Shown here: positions 1-9,409 of the stretch, in pieces | Position numbering within the stretch: the first letter of the stretch is position 1 | How the letters are laid out: the number at the start of each line of letters is the position of its first letter | NCBI GenBank assembly: GCA_021802945.1 | Contig: JAJZRE010000022.1 | Location: 1 to 37,168 of the forward strand | Direction of reading: 5' to 3' | Length of the DNA stretch: 37,168 bases | From: Pseudomonadota bacterium | GTDB taxonomy: Bacteria; Pseudomonadota; Gammaproteobacteria; Burkholderiales; Thiobacillaceae | Program-made: the position numbers and the translations under genes | Notes under the pieces: model-generated | What the model was told of the DNA's origin: nothing | Seen by the model: the letters and a program-made list of their open reading frames with translations, nothing else | The model's database searches: none

Positions 1-28
1 GATCATCACTTTTTAGGAGGCAATCGCC

Positions 29-454
29 ATGACGGAAGCAACGAAGCAGAAGCAGGTCTCGATCATGTGTTTTCACGACGAGCTGTGCCAGGTGTTCAAC
101 GCGCTGATGACGGCCTTGAGCCTGCTGCGGCAGGGCGCCAGGGTGACGGTGTTCTTCGGGTCGCGCGGCGTCAACGCCATCCACCGGGCGAAGATGCCGG
201 AACTCCGATGCCTGCCGGACATGCCCGAGATGGGCGAAGCGGTGATGAAGCGCATGGACGAGCTGGAATTGCCGCTGCTGGAAGATCTGTTCTTCATGTT
301 CACCGCCGAGGGCGGCCAGGTGCTGGCCTGCCCGCTCAACATCCCGCTGTTCGGCATGAGCGAGCGCGACCTGATCGATGGCGCGAAGATCGCGGATCCC
401 GCCCGCTACTACAAGGACGTGGTCATGCTGGCGGACATGAACCTGACCTTCTGA
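29..454 (+). CDS. DsrE/DsrF-like family protein
   Basis: The 141-residue soluble protein has the DsrE/DsrF-like pattern: an N-terminal strand (VSIMCFHDELCQVFNALMTA), then a helix and a Rossmann-like strand (ARVTVFFGSRGV). A conserved cysteine sits in the late strand-loop VLACPLNIPLFGMSERDLI, about residues 96-115. Proteins of this family bind or relay sulfane sulfur, or are small orphan members near sulfur genes. The start is clear: TTAGGAGGCA lies 7-14 bases before the ATG. The stop is one base from the next start, so it is probably cotranscribed with the glutamine amidotransferase. The gene is complete, with only 28 bases of window before it. The family call is firm and a sulfur-transfer role is inferred from the family and the nearby cysteine desulfurase. 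Confidence 0.8.
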   Translation: MTEATKQKQVSIMCFHDELCQVFNALMTALSLLRQGARVTVFFGSRGVNAIHRAKMPELRCLPDMPEMGEAVMKRMDELELPLLEDLFFMFTAEGGQVLACPLNIPLFGMSERDLIDGAKIADPARYYKDVVMLADMNLTF

Positions 455-455
455 A

Positions 456-1205
456 ATGTGCGAGTTATTCGGCGCCAGCAGCAGCACGCCTCGAACCTTC
501 TCCCGCTGGTTGCGCCCTTTTCGATTACGGGGTGGCGAATCCGCCGACAATCCCGATGGCTGGGGCGTCGCCTTCTGGTCGGGCGGTCATCCGCATATCG
601 AGAAATCCCCGGAACCCGGCTGGAGCAGCACACGCTTCCTGCAATTGTCGGAAAGCCTGGCTTCAGACCTGGTGATCGCCCATGTCCGCAAGGCACGCCA
701 TCCACCCGTGCCCAGCCTGGAAAACACCCATCCGTTCGTCCACGCCTGCTGCGACCGTGAATGGGTATTCGCCCACAATGGCCTGGTATCCGACATTGTC
801 GACCAATGGGCGCTCAATCCGTCTTGCCATCCGGTGGGCGAGACGGATTCGGAGCATGCCTTCTGCCAGATATTGGCCGGGATCGCCGGCACCTACGCCA
901 CCGACGATCATCGGCCCTGGCTCAATGCGCTGAATCGCCTCGCCGATGCCATCGCCACCCGGGGAAAATTCAATTTTCTTCTCTCGGACGGACGCATCCT
1001 GATTGCCTACGGTCATGATCGGCTCCACTACCTCGAAGCATCGGACGGTTGCGGTCGCTTCGCGCTGGTTGCGACCGAGCCGCTTGCCGACGGCCCGTGG
1101 CTGCCGTTCGCAGATCAAGCGCTACGCGTGTACAAGGATGGCGTGTTGCTGGCCTGCCATTCTTCACTGGGCGTAGCTCAAGCTTCGCTCGTGCAGCCAG
1201 GATAA
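456..1205 (+). CDS. class II glutamine amidotransferase (YafJ-like)
   Basis: The 249-residue protein begins Met-Cys-Glu-Leu-Phe-Gly. Cys2, exposed after Met removal, is the N-terminal nucleophile of class II (Ntn) glutamine amidotransferases. Other family signatures are DNPDGWGVAFW (about residues 32-42), VIAHVRKA (about 72-79), the HPFVH...FAHNG stretch (about 91-109) and TDSEHAF (about 129-135). There is no synthase or isomerase domain, so this is a stand-alone glutaminase domain like E. coli YafJ, whose acceptor substrate is unknown. The start lies one base after the preceding stop with no good Shine-Dalgarno site, which suggests translational coupling. The enzyme class is well supported but the physiological reaction is not known. 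Confidence 0.88.
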   Translation: MCELFGASSSTPRTFSRWLRPFRLRGGESADNPDGWGVAFWSGGHPHIEKSPEPGWSSTRFLQLSESLASDLVIAHVRKARHPPVPSLENTHPFVHACCDREWVFAHNGLVSDIVDQWALNPSCHPVGETDSEHAFCQILAGIAGTYATDDHRPWLNALNRLADAIATRGKFNFLLSDGRILIAYGHDRLHYLEASDGCGRFALVATEPLADGPWLPFADQALRVYKDGVLLACHSSLGVAQASLVQPG

Positions 1206-1217
1206 GGGCGCGGCGCG

Positions 1218-2402
1218 ATGCGTTCCTCGTCGCGGGGCAATGTGTTGATCCTGGCGCTGAGCCAGGCCTTGATGCTGTCCGCCATCGTCCTGTCCACGGC
1301 GCTCGCCGCGATTCTCGGGAGCATGCTCGCGCCCGACAAGGGGCTCGCAACGCTTCCCGTCATGGCCATGGTGATCGGCACCGCCGTCGCCTCGCTGCCT
1401 GCATCCATGCTCATGCGCCGCTATGGACGCCGTCCCGGCTTTCTGATCGGCGCGCTGCTGGGCATCGGCGGCAGCCTGCTGAGCGCGATGGCGCTCCACC
1501 AGAGCGCTTTTGCCGCGTTTGTCATCGGCCACTTCCTGCTGGGCAGCTACCAGGGCTTCGCCAATTACTACCGCTTCGCCGCGGTCGAAGCCGCCGGTCC
1601 GGATCATGCCAGCAAGGCCATCTCCCTGGTCGTGGCCGGCGGCGTGGTCGCGGCCTTTCTCGGCCCCCAACTCGGACTATGGGGGCGCGACTGGATCGGC
1701 GGACAGATATTTGTCGGCTCCTATCTCGCGCAGGGCGTCCTGAGCCTCATCGCACTGGTTCTGCTCTCCCGCCTCCACCTGCCCAGGGTGGTTGCCACGC
1801 ACGCCGGCACCCCGCGCCCGCTCCGCGAAATACTGGGCCAGCCCGTCCTCCGGGTTTCGATTTTCGGCACCGCCATCGGCTATGCCGTCATGATGATGGT
1901 GATGACGGCGACCCCGCTGGCGATACTGGGCTGCGGCCTGCCAGAGACGAGCGTGACGCCGGTGATCCAGTGGCACGTGGTGGGGATGTTTGTGCCGTCC
2001 TTCTTCACCGGCGCCCTGGTCAAGCGCTACGGTGCGCCGCGCATCATGCAGATCGGCTTCATCCTGCTGCTTGGCAACGTCGCGCTGGCCTTGTCCGGCG
2101 TCGAGTTCCTGCATTTTCTGTCGGCACTCATCCTGCTTGGCGTCGGCTGGAATTTTGCCTTCATCGGCGGAACCACGCTGCTGACGCAGACCTATCGGCC
2201 CGCCGAACAGATGAAGGTGCAGGCGGCGAACGAATTCGCCGTCTTCGGCCTGGTGGCGCTGGCCACCCTCTCGGCAGGCTGGCTCTACGACCGCTTCGGC
2301 TGGATCACGCTGAACCTCGCGGTGGTGCCCCTTCTGCTCGCTGCGTTGATCGCGGCCATCGGCATCGAACGGAGCATGCGTCAGACGGCGCCGGCGGTCT
2401 GA
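1218..2402 (+). CDS. major facilitator superfamily transporter
   Basis: The 394-residue protein is strongly hydrophobic, with about 12 predicted membrane segments in two six-helix halves. The loop between helices 2 and 3 carries an MFS motif-A-like sequence, MLMRRYGRRPGFLIGALLG (about residues 64-82). The second half has the matching VKRYGAPRIMQIGFILLLG (about 268-286). It is therefore an inner-membrane secondary transporter, but the sequence does not reveal the substrate. GATAAGGG about 7 bases upstream supports the ATG. It follows the amidotransferase by 12 bases and precedes the cysteine desulfurase in the same direction. The family call is strong; export of a small molecule is only a guess. 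Confidence 0.88.
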   Translation: MRSSSRGNVLILALSQALMLSAIVLSTALAAILGSMLAPDKGLATLPVMAMVIGTAVASLPASMLMRRYGRRPGFLIGALLGIGGSLLSAMALHQSAFAAFVIGHFLLGSYQGFANYYRFAAVEAAGPDHASKAISLVVAGGVVAAFLGPQLGLWGRDWIGGQIFVGSYLAQGVLSLIALVLLSRLHLPRVVATHAGTPRPLREILGQPVLRVSIFGTAIGYAVMMMVMTATPLAILGCGLPETSVTPVIQWHVVGMFVPSFFTGALVKRYGAPRIMQIGFILLLGNVALALSGVEFLHFLSALILLGVGWNFAFIGGTTLLTQTYRPAEQMKVQAANEFAVFGLVALATLSAGWLYDRFGWITLNLAVVPLLLAALIAAIGIERSMRQTAPAV

Positions 2403-2460
2403 CCATGTCTCCAATCAGATTATGTCCAATGGTCTCAATCAAGGAATGGAGCAGATCGGG

Positions 2461-3603
2461 ATGACGCCCATGATTTACCTCGACTACAACGCCACCACGC
2501 CGGTCGATCCGCATGTGCTGGAAGCCATGCTGCCGTACCTTGCCGTTCACCATGGCAATCCGTCTTCCGATCATGAATATGGCCGGCGCGCGAAGGCTGC
2601 GGTGGAGGCCGCCCGCGCCGAAGTGGCGGCGTTGATCGGCGCAACGCCTGCGGAAATCGTCTTCACCGGGTGCGCGACCGAAGCCAACAATCTGGCCCTG
2701 CTGGGCGCTGCGCGGGCAGCCCGGCCCGGCGGGCGCACCATATTGGTGACGTCCGCCATCGAGCACCCCTCCGTGCTGAACCCCCTGCGCCATCTGGCAC
2801 GAGAAGGCTACTCGGTCACGGAGCTGCAGGTGGATGCCGCTGGCCGGGTGCAGCCGGATCGCGCGGCGAAGCACATCACGCCGGAGGTGGCACTGGTGTC
2901 GGTGATGCTGGCCAACAACGAGACCGGCAGCCTGCAGGCCGTGCGTGCGATGGCCGATCTCGCCCATGCCGCGGGTGCGTTGATGCATGTGGATGCGGCC
3001 CAGGCGGTCGGCAAGGTGGCGGTGGACGTGAAAGCGCTGGGGGCCGACCTCTTGACCCTGGCCGGCCACAAGTTTTACGCGCCCAAGGGCGTGGGTGCGC
3101 TGGTTGTGCGAACGGGCGTCGTTATTGAGCCGATCCAGTACGGCGCCGGCCACGAACACGGCCTGCGCCCCGGCACCGAAAACGTGCCCCATATCGTCGC
3201 CCTGGGCGAGGCGGCGCGGCTGGCACGGACAACGCTGGCGCAGGAAGCCGCACGCATGACAGCGCTGCGCGACCGCCTGCACGGGCTGCTCGCCGCCGCC
3301 ATTCCCGGCCTGCGCCTAAACGGCCATCCGACCGAATGCCTGCCCAACACGCTCAATATTTCCTTCCCGGGTGTGGCGGGCTGGCAGGTGCTGGCCGCCG
3401 CTCCCGCCGTCGCCGCGTCCACCGGCTCTGCCTGCCATGCCGGCGACCATGCGGTGAGCGGCGTGCTCGCGGCGATGGGGCTGACGCGCGAAGCGGCGGC
3501 AGGCGCGGTGCGGTTGTCGCTGGGCCGGTTCACGACCGACGCCGAAATCGACCGGGCGGCCGATGCATTGATCGGTGCCTGGAGATCGCCGACGGCAACA
3601 TGA
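2461..3603 (+). CDS. NifS/IscS-like cysteine desulfurase (class V aminotransferase)
   Basis: This PLP enzyme of about 380 residues would remove sulfur from cysteine to give alanine and an enzyme persulfide. From the chosen start, the visible landmarks are YLDYNATTPVDP (6-17), TGCATEANNLAL (69-80), His102 stacking over PLP in SAIEHPS, HVDAAQAVGK (176-185), the Schiff-base lysine Lys204 in AGHKFYAPKG, and the catalytic Cys325 in GSACHAG. The short Cys loop fits group II more than IscS. In-frame ATGs also exist at 2422, 2446 and 2470. I chose 2461 because GGAG lies 9 bases upstream and the family consensus starts just after it. The gene overlaps the methyltransferase start by 4 bases. The partner is unknown: there is no iscU or sufE here, and the DsrE-like protein is the only nearby sulfur-carrier candidate. 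Confidence 0.9.
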   Translation: MTPMIYLDYNATTPVDPHVLEAMLPYLAVHHGNPSSDHEYGRRAKAAVEAARAEVAALIGATPAEIVFTGCATEANNLALLGAARAARPGGRTILVTSAIEHPSVLNPLRHLAREGYSVTELQVDAAGRVQPDRAAKHITPEVALVSVMLANNETGSLQAVRAMADLAHAAGALMHVDAAQAVGKVAVDVKALGADLLTLAGHKFYAPKGVGALVVRTGVVIEPIQYGAGHEHGLRPGTENVPHIVALGEAARLARTTLAQEAARMTALRDRLHGLLAAAIPGLRLNGHPTECLPNTLNISFPGVAGWQVLAAAPAVAASTGSACHAGDHAVSGVLAAMGLTREAAAGAVRLSLGRFTTDAEIDRAADALIGAWRSPTAT

Positions 3604-4241
3604 ACCCCGCCGACTACGATGCCTGGTACCACACCGCGCGCGGGCGCTGGATCGGCGAAACCGAATACGCGCTGGCCGCGCGAGCGCTGGCCGCACGGCC
3701 GGGCGACAGCCTGCTCGACGTCGGCTGCGGCACCGGCTGGTTCACCCGCCGCGCCGCGGCCGACGGCCTTGTCGCGACGGGGCTCGACCCCAATCCCGTC
3801 TGGCTGGAGTATGCGCGCGCGCACAGCAGCCCGGCACTGAGCTGGGTGGAGGGCGATGCGCGCGACCTGCCGTTCGCCGACGCCAGCTTCGACCATGTGC
3901 TGTCCATCGCCGCCTTGTGTTTCATCGACGACGAGCGGCGGGCGGTGGCCGAGGCCGTGCGGGTGGCGCGCCGCCGCTTCGCCATCGGCTGGCTCAACCG
4001 GGCCAGCCTGCTGTATGGGCAGAAAGGCCGGCACGGCGGCAGCGGCGCCTATCGCGGCGCACGCTGGCACACCGCGCGCGAGGTGCGCGCATTGTTCGCG
4101 GGATTGCCGGTGCGGAATCTGACGCTGCGTTCGGCCATTTTTCTGCCTTCGGGAACGCGAGGGGCCGCCTGGCTGGAGCGAAGCCTGCCCAATGTGCTGC
4201 CATGGGGGGGGATGTTGCTGGCGACCGGAGAAAAATCCTGA
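3600..4241 (+). CDS. class I SAM-dependent methyltransferase
   Basis: The protein of about 213 residues has the Methyltransf_11 pattern. Motif I is LLDVGCGTGWF (38-48), with the acidic strand-2 end in GLDPNPVWLEYAR (about 62-74). The motif II/III region is GDARDLPFADASFDHVLSI (about 84-102), followed by ERRAVAEAVRVARR. The remaining C-terminal part is basic and has no extra domain. The ATG overlaps the cysteine desulfurase stop as ATGA, so the two genes are translationally coupled. The methyl acceptor cannot be read from the sequence; a small molecule is likely for this fold and size. It is the last gene of the left block, and about 100 bases separate it from the MoxR operon. Confidence 0.85.
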   Translation: MNPADYDAWYHTARGRWIGETEYALAARALAARPGDSLLDVGCGTGWFTRRAAADGLVATGLDPNPVWLEYARAHSSPALSWVEGDARDLPFADASFDHVLSIAALCFIDDERRAVAEAVRVARRRFAIGWLNRASLLYGQKGRHGGSGAYRGARWHTAREVRALFAGLPVRNLTLRSAIFLPSGTRGAAWLERSLPNVLPWGGMLLATGEKS

Positions 4242-4345
4242 CCCGTGCTGCCGGCCAAATTGTGCAGCCAGATTAGGCCTAAGCACCCATTGCCGCCATC
4301 GGGTCGTCCCGATAATGTCGGCTCATTTCAGTGACTGGAATTCCC

Positions 4346-5298
<953 letters not shown>

Positions 5299-5302
<4 letters not shown>

Positions 5303-6261
5303 TTCCCGCCCCGTTGAAGCGGCTGCGGCGCGCGCGCGCGCAACCCGACGCCCCCGCCTTGGTGCATGCCCCGCTGCTCGCCGCCGGCGACATCGCCGGG
5401 CTCGCCGCGCAGGCCGGCCTGCTGGCGACGCTGCCGGTGCGCGAGGTGCACGACCATCATGCGGGCGACTGGGCGTCGCGCTGGCTCGGGCGCGGGCTGG
5501 ATTTCGAGGAATCGCGGCTGTACAGCCCGGGCGACGACATCCGCGACATGGACTGGCGCACCACCGCGCGCACCGGCCGCCCGCACCTGAAAATCTACCG
5601 CGAGGAGCGGCAGCCGCTGGTGCATCTGGTGGTCGACCGCGGCGCCACGATGCGCTTCGGCACGCGCCGCCGTCTCAAGGTCGCCCAGGCGGTGCGCGTG
5701 GCCGCCGTGCTGGCGTTCGCCGCCGCCGGGCACAACGGCGTGACCGGCGCCACGCTGTGGAACGCGCAGGATGAAACCCTGCCGGCGCGCCATGGCCACC
5801 TGGCGGCGCTGGGCCTGATCGAGCAGGCGGCGGCGCCGTGCCCGCCGCTCACTGACCTCGCGCCGACCGACGCCTTGCACCATGCCGACCGCCTCGCCGC
5901 GCTGGAAGCGAGCCTGCCGCGCGGCGCGCGGCTGGTGCTGATCAGCGATTTCGCATGGCTGGCCGACGTCCACGAGGCGCAGCTGGCGCGTCTGGCCGCG
6001 CGCTGCGACGTGTGGGCGATCCAGGTCGTCGATGCCGCCGAGCGCGCCCTGCCGGAGATGGGGGTGGCGTGTTTTCACGACATGGCGAGCGGCCAGCGGG
6101 CGTGGCTCGACACCGCGCAGGGCTCGGTACGCAGTGCTGTCCGCACGGCACTGGCCGACCGTCTGGCTGCGCAGGCTGCGCGCCTGGCACGCGCCGGGGT
6201 GCGCCATCAGCCGGTGGACAGCGACGCCGACGATCTGGCCGCGCTGCTCGCACATGGCTGA
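5299..6261 (+). CDS. DUF58 domain-containing protein
   Basis: The protein of about 320 residues, read from a GTG that overlaps the MoxR stop (GTGA), has the DUF58 signature. This is SPGDDIRDMDWRTTARTG followed by HLKIYREERQPLVHLVVDRG at about residues 75-116. The second half resembles a degenerate VWA fold, with LVLISDFAWL near residue 213. There is no membrane segment, so it is probably cytoplasmic or peripheral. DUF58 proteins regularly follow moxR in BAT-type operons and are thought to work with the VWA proteins. The biochemical role is not established. The short 8-base overlap with the next gene supports coupled translation. Confidence 0.88.
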
Positions 6262-6682
6262 CCCGCGCAACGAACTGGCCGACATCATCGTGCCGGCCGC
6301 GCCTGCCATGGCGGCGCCGGCTGGCCACAGCCTGTTGCTGTGGCCAGCCGTGGGGCTGGTGGGGGTGGCCTGCGTCATGCTGCTCGCCTGGCTGTGGCAT
6401 CGCCGCCGCCCTGCGCGCGCCTTGCGCGCGATTGCCGCTGCGGCGGCGCAGCAGCAGGACACGCCGCCGGCGCTGGCCGCCCGGCTCGACGCCTGGGCGC
6501 GCGCGGGTTTCCGGCTGGTGCGGGTGGATGCGGCAAGTTGCCCGTCCGGCCTTGATCCGGTCGTGTGGTACGACTGGGTGAATACGCTGGAACAAGTGCG
6601 GTTTGCGCCGCCGCAGCCCGATGGTTTCGCAGTCGTAATGCGTTTGTGTGAACGCGCTCGCTCGTGGAGGCGCCATGCTTGA
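6254..6682 (+). CDS. DUF4381-family membrane protein
   Basis: The protein of about 142 residues has a short soluble N-terminus, one membrane helix (LLLWPAVGLVGVACVMLLAW, about 27-46) and a cytoplasmic tail starting HRRRPARALRAI. The tail ends in WVNTLEQVRFAPPQPD, typical of the DUF4381 C-terminus (LNxxLYGPxP-like position). DUF4381 proteins sit between DUF58 and the first VWA gene in many MoxR/BAT operons and are presumed assembly partners. The start overlaps the previous gene by 8 bases and the end overlaps the next ATG by 8 bases. It is short for the family (usually about 150-170). Family membership is inferred from topology, place and the C-terminal pattern. Confidence 0.75.
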   Translation: MADPRNELADIIVPAAPAMAAPAGHSLLLWPAVGLVGVACVMLLAWLWHRRRPARALRAIAAAAAQQQDTPPALAARLDAWARAGFRLVRVDAASCPSGLDPVVWYDWVNTLEQVRFAPPQPDGFAVVMRLCERARSWRRHA

Positions 6683-7679
6683 ATGGGCGTTGCCGCTGGG
6701 GCTTGAACTGGCGCATCCCTACTGGCTGTTCCTTCTGCTGCCGGTCACGGGTTGGGGCTGGCTGGCGTGGCGACGCGCGCAGGGTGAAGCGCCGGGCGTG
6801 GTTCTCAATCATCCGGCGCTGCCGCTGGCGGCGGTGGGGCATCTGCCCGCGCCCAGCCTGCGCTGGCCGGTCCTGTTGCGCGGGCTGGCGTTTGCCCTGC
6901 TGGTGCTCGCTTTGGCGCAACCACGCGAAGTCGGTGGCTGGATCACGCCGCCGCCCGAGGGGCGCGACATCGTGCTGCTGATCGACACCTCGCTCACCAT
7001 GAGCATCCGCGATTTCAAACAGGGTGACCGCGAAGTCGAACGCATGAGCGTGCTGAAGGACACGCTGAGCCGCTTCATCCAGGGCCGGCCCGGCGACCGT
7101 TTCGGCGTGATCGTGTTCGGCAGCGAGGTGGCGACGCTGACGCCGCCGACCTTCGACCGCACCCTTGTCGCCGCGCAGATCCAGCGTATCCAGGTCGGCA
7201 TGGTGGGCAGCGATACTGCGCTCGGTGACGCGCTCGGCATGGCACTGAAGGAGGTGCGCACGCGCCGCCTGCGCCCGGCCATCATCCTGGTGAGCGACGG
7301 TGCCGACAACAACGCCGGCAGCCTGACCCCCGCCGAATCGCTGGCGGTGGCGCGTCAGGCCGGGGTGGCGATCCATGCCCTGCAATTCGGCAGCGATCCC
7401 TACGCGGCGGGGCGCGCCGCACGCGCTGGTTCCGCATCAATCGAGGCCGACCCGCAACCGGGTCTGGCCGATCTGGCGCGCCTCACCGGCGGGCATTACG
7501 ACGACATCCGGAGCGCGGCCGACGCCACGCGGGTGATCCAGGCGGTCGGCCGGCTCGAACCCACGCTGGCGTCGCCCGCCCGCCACCGGCAGGTGCACGA
7601 GTGGTACTGGCTGGCGCTCGCGCTGGCGGCAATCACGCTGGTCGCCGCGCAGGGATGGGTCCTGAGGCGCTCGGCATGA
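6675..7679 (+). CDS. BatA-like von Willebrand factor A domain membrane protein
   Basis: This protein of about 334 residues has two N-terminal membrane helices (about 14-30 and 66-82). A VWA domain follows, whose MIDAS motif is IDTSLTMS at 103-110; the usual DxSxS appears as DTSLT with Thr in the last place. The remaining MIDAS elements are TPPTFD and LVSDGADNNAG. A C-terminal helix (WLALALAAITLVAAQGWVL) anchors the domain again, which is the BatA topology with the VWA domain in the periplasm. GGAGG lies 4 bases before the ATG. The stop overlaps the next start. In the family the VWA domain binds a metal and partner proteins. No substrate is known for this operon. Confidence 0.87.
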   Translation: MLEWALPLGLELAHPYWLFLLLPVTGWGWLAWRRAQGEAPGVVLNHPALPLAAVGHLPAPSLRWPVLLRGLAFALLVLALAQPREVGGWITPPPEGRDIVLLIDTSLTMSIRDFKQGDREVERMSVLKDTLSRFIQGRPGDRFGVIVFGSEVATLTPPTFDRTLVAAQIQRIQVGMVGSDTALGDALGMALKEVRTRRLRPAIILVSDGADNNAGSLTPAESLAVARQAGVAIHALQFGSDPYAAGRAARAGSASIEADPQPGLADLARLTGGHYDDIRSAADATRVIQAVGRLEPTLASPARHRQVHEWYWLALALAAITLVAAQGWVLRRSA

Positions 7680-9409
7680 TGGACGTATGGGCGAATCTGC
7701 ACTGGCGCGAACCGCTGTGGCTATGGCTCGCGGCGGTGCCGCTGCTGCTGGCGGGCTGGCGTGCGCTGCGCCGAGCGCGCGTGCTGCGCTATGCCGATGC
7801 CGACTTGCTGCCGTGGGCGGCCAGCCTGTCAGCGGCGAGGCGCGACGCCTGGCCGCGCGCGCTGGCGCATGCGCTGGCCTGGGGGCTGCTGGCGCTGGCG
7901 GCGGCGGGTCCGCGCCTGCCGCTCGACTGGCGCGAAGGTCAGATCGCGCCGCGTCATGTCGTGACGGTGATGGTGGCGCTGGACGTATCGGCGTCGATGC
8001 ACGCCAGCGACATCGTTCCGGATCGCCTGACGCGCGCGCGGCTCGAATTGCTGGACTGGCTGCCCAGACTTCGGGGCGAACGCGTTGGCTTGATCATCTA
8101 CGCAGGCGCGGCAGGCGTGCTGCTGCCACCGACCGACGATATCGATCTGCTGCGGCGTGCGCTTGACCAGGTCGATTCGCACCTGATCGAAGCCCCGGGC
8201 ACCAATCTGGCGGCGGCACTCGACCTGGCCCGGGCGCAACTCGCCGCTGCGCCCGGGCACGCCAAAGCGGTGCTGCTGGTGAGCGATGCCGAAAGCGACA
8301 GCGTTGAACCCGCCGCGCAGGCGGCCGTGGAGGCCTTGCGTCAAGCACATCTTCCGCTGTTCGTACTGGGCGTGGGCAGCGAGGCCGGCGCGCCGGTGCC
8401 ACTGCCCGATGGCGGGTTTGCCGAGCGCGACGGCGTGCGCGTGCTGAGCCGCATGGATGCGGCGACGTATGGCCAATGGGCGCGTTCGACCGGTGGCCGC
8501 TTCGTCGAGGCCGCCGATGGCGACGGCGACTGGGCGGCCCTGCACGACGGCGGGATTGCCAAGCTGCCGGGCGATCCGGTTACGGCTGGCTCGGTACGCG
8601 CCTGGCGGGAACTTTATGCCTGGTGTCTTGTGCCGGCGCTGGCGCTCTTCATGGCGGTGTATCTGCCGCGCCGCACGGTGGCGACCGCCGCCGTGGCGGT
8701 GCTGGTTGCGACCCTCGTCCCGCCGCCCGCGCAGGCCGACGAGGCAGCGGCCTGGCAGGCCTGGCAGGCCAAACGCTACGCCAGCGCGCAAACCCAGTAT
8801 GCGCAGCTTGGCGGCTACGCCGGCCAGATGGGCGCGGGCGCCGCCGCCTGGCGGCAGGCGGACTTCGCGGCGGCCGCGCGGCATTTCGGCGCCGCCCTGC
8901 TGCTGGCGGCGAACGACCGCGAGCGCGCCGACGCGCTCTATAACCTCGGCAACGCGCACTACGCGCGCAGGCAATGGCAGGCCGCCGTCGAGGCTTACCA
9001 AACCGTGCTGCGCATGAGGCCCACGGATTTCCGTGCGCGCGCCAATCTGGAAACTGCCTGGCAAAAGCTGCAGCGCCAGTCGCGCGACGTGCCGATGCAG
9101 GGCGATCTGCGCAGCCGGCACGGCTTTCTGGCCGAGGGCCATATCCAGACCGACAATGTGAACGGCCACATCCCGGACGAGCCGGAATCCGTGGTGCCCG
9201 GCATGCAGGTCGAACGCGGCCATGTTCAAGGGGAGGGCGCGCGTGCCGCCGCGCCGACCGGATCGCCGGCCGGGACCGGCGTCGACAGCCGGCTCGCGCC
9301 CTCCGGGCTGAAAAAGATGGAGCGCTTGCAGGATCACCCGCAAACGATGCTGCGGAACATCCTCAAGCAGGATGCGGGCGGCAAGGCCGGGGAGCGGCCG
9401 GCATGGTGA
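7676..9409 (+). CDS. BatB/BatC-type fusion: VWA domain plus TPR repeats
   Basis: The protein of about 577 residues joins two parts that are often separate genes. Residues 1-340 form a BatB-like unit. It has N-terminal helices (about 13-28 and 63-78), a VWA domain with a full MIDAS motif ALDVSASM (101-108) and LLVSDAESDS, then a membrane helix pair around residues 312-345. After PPPAQADEAAAW comes a periplasmic BatC-like part with TPR repeats, notably ADALYNLGNAHYARRQWQAA. A low-complexity, charged tail follows. Two ATGs are adjacent (7676 and 7679); the first overlaps the upstream stop as ATGA. Its 3' end overlaps batD. The domain reading is confident, the cellular role is not. Confidence 0.87.
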   Translation: MMDVWANLHWREPLWLWLAAVPLLLAGWRALRRARVLRYADADLLPWAASLSAARRDAWPRALAHALAWGLLALAAAGPRLPLDWREGQIAPRHVVTVMVALDVSASMHASDIVPDRLTRARLELLDWLPRLRGERVGLIIYAGAAGVLLPPTDDIDLLRRALDQVDSHLIEAPGTNLAAALDLARAQLAAAPGHAKAVLLVSDAESDSVEPAAQAAVEALRQAHLPLFVLGVGSEAGAPVPLPDGGFAERDGVRVLSRMDAATYGQWARSTGGRFVEAADGDGDWAALHDGGIAKLPGDPVTAGSVRAWRELYAWCLVPALALFMAVYLPRRTVATAAVAVLVATLVPPPAQADEAAAWQAWQAKRYASAQTQYAQLGGYAGQMGAGAAAWRQADFAAAARHFGAALLLAANDRERADALYNLGNAHYARRQWQAAVEAYQTVLRMRPTDFRARANLETAWQKLQRQSRDVPMQGDLRSRHGFLAEGHIQTDNVNGHIPDEPESVVPGMQVERGHVQGEGARAAAPTGSPAGTGVDSRLAPSGLKKMERLQDHPQTMLRNILKQDAGGKAGERPAW

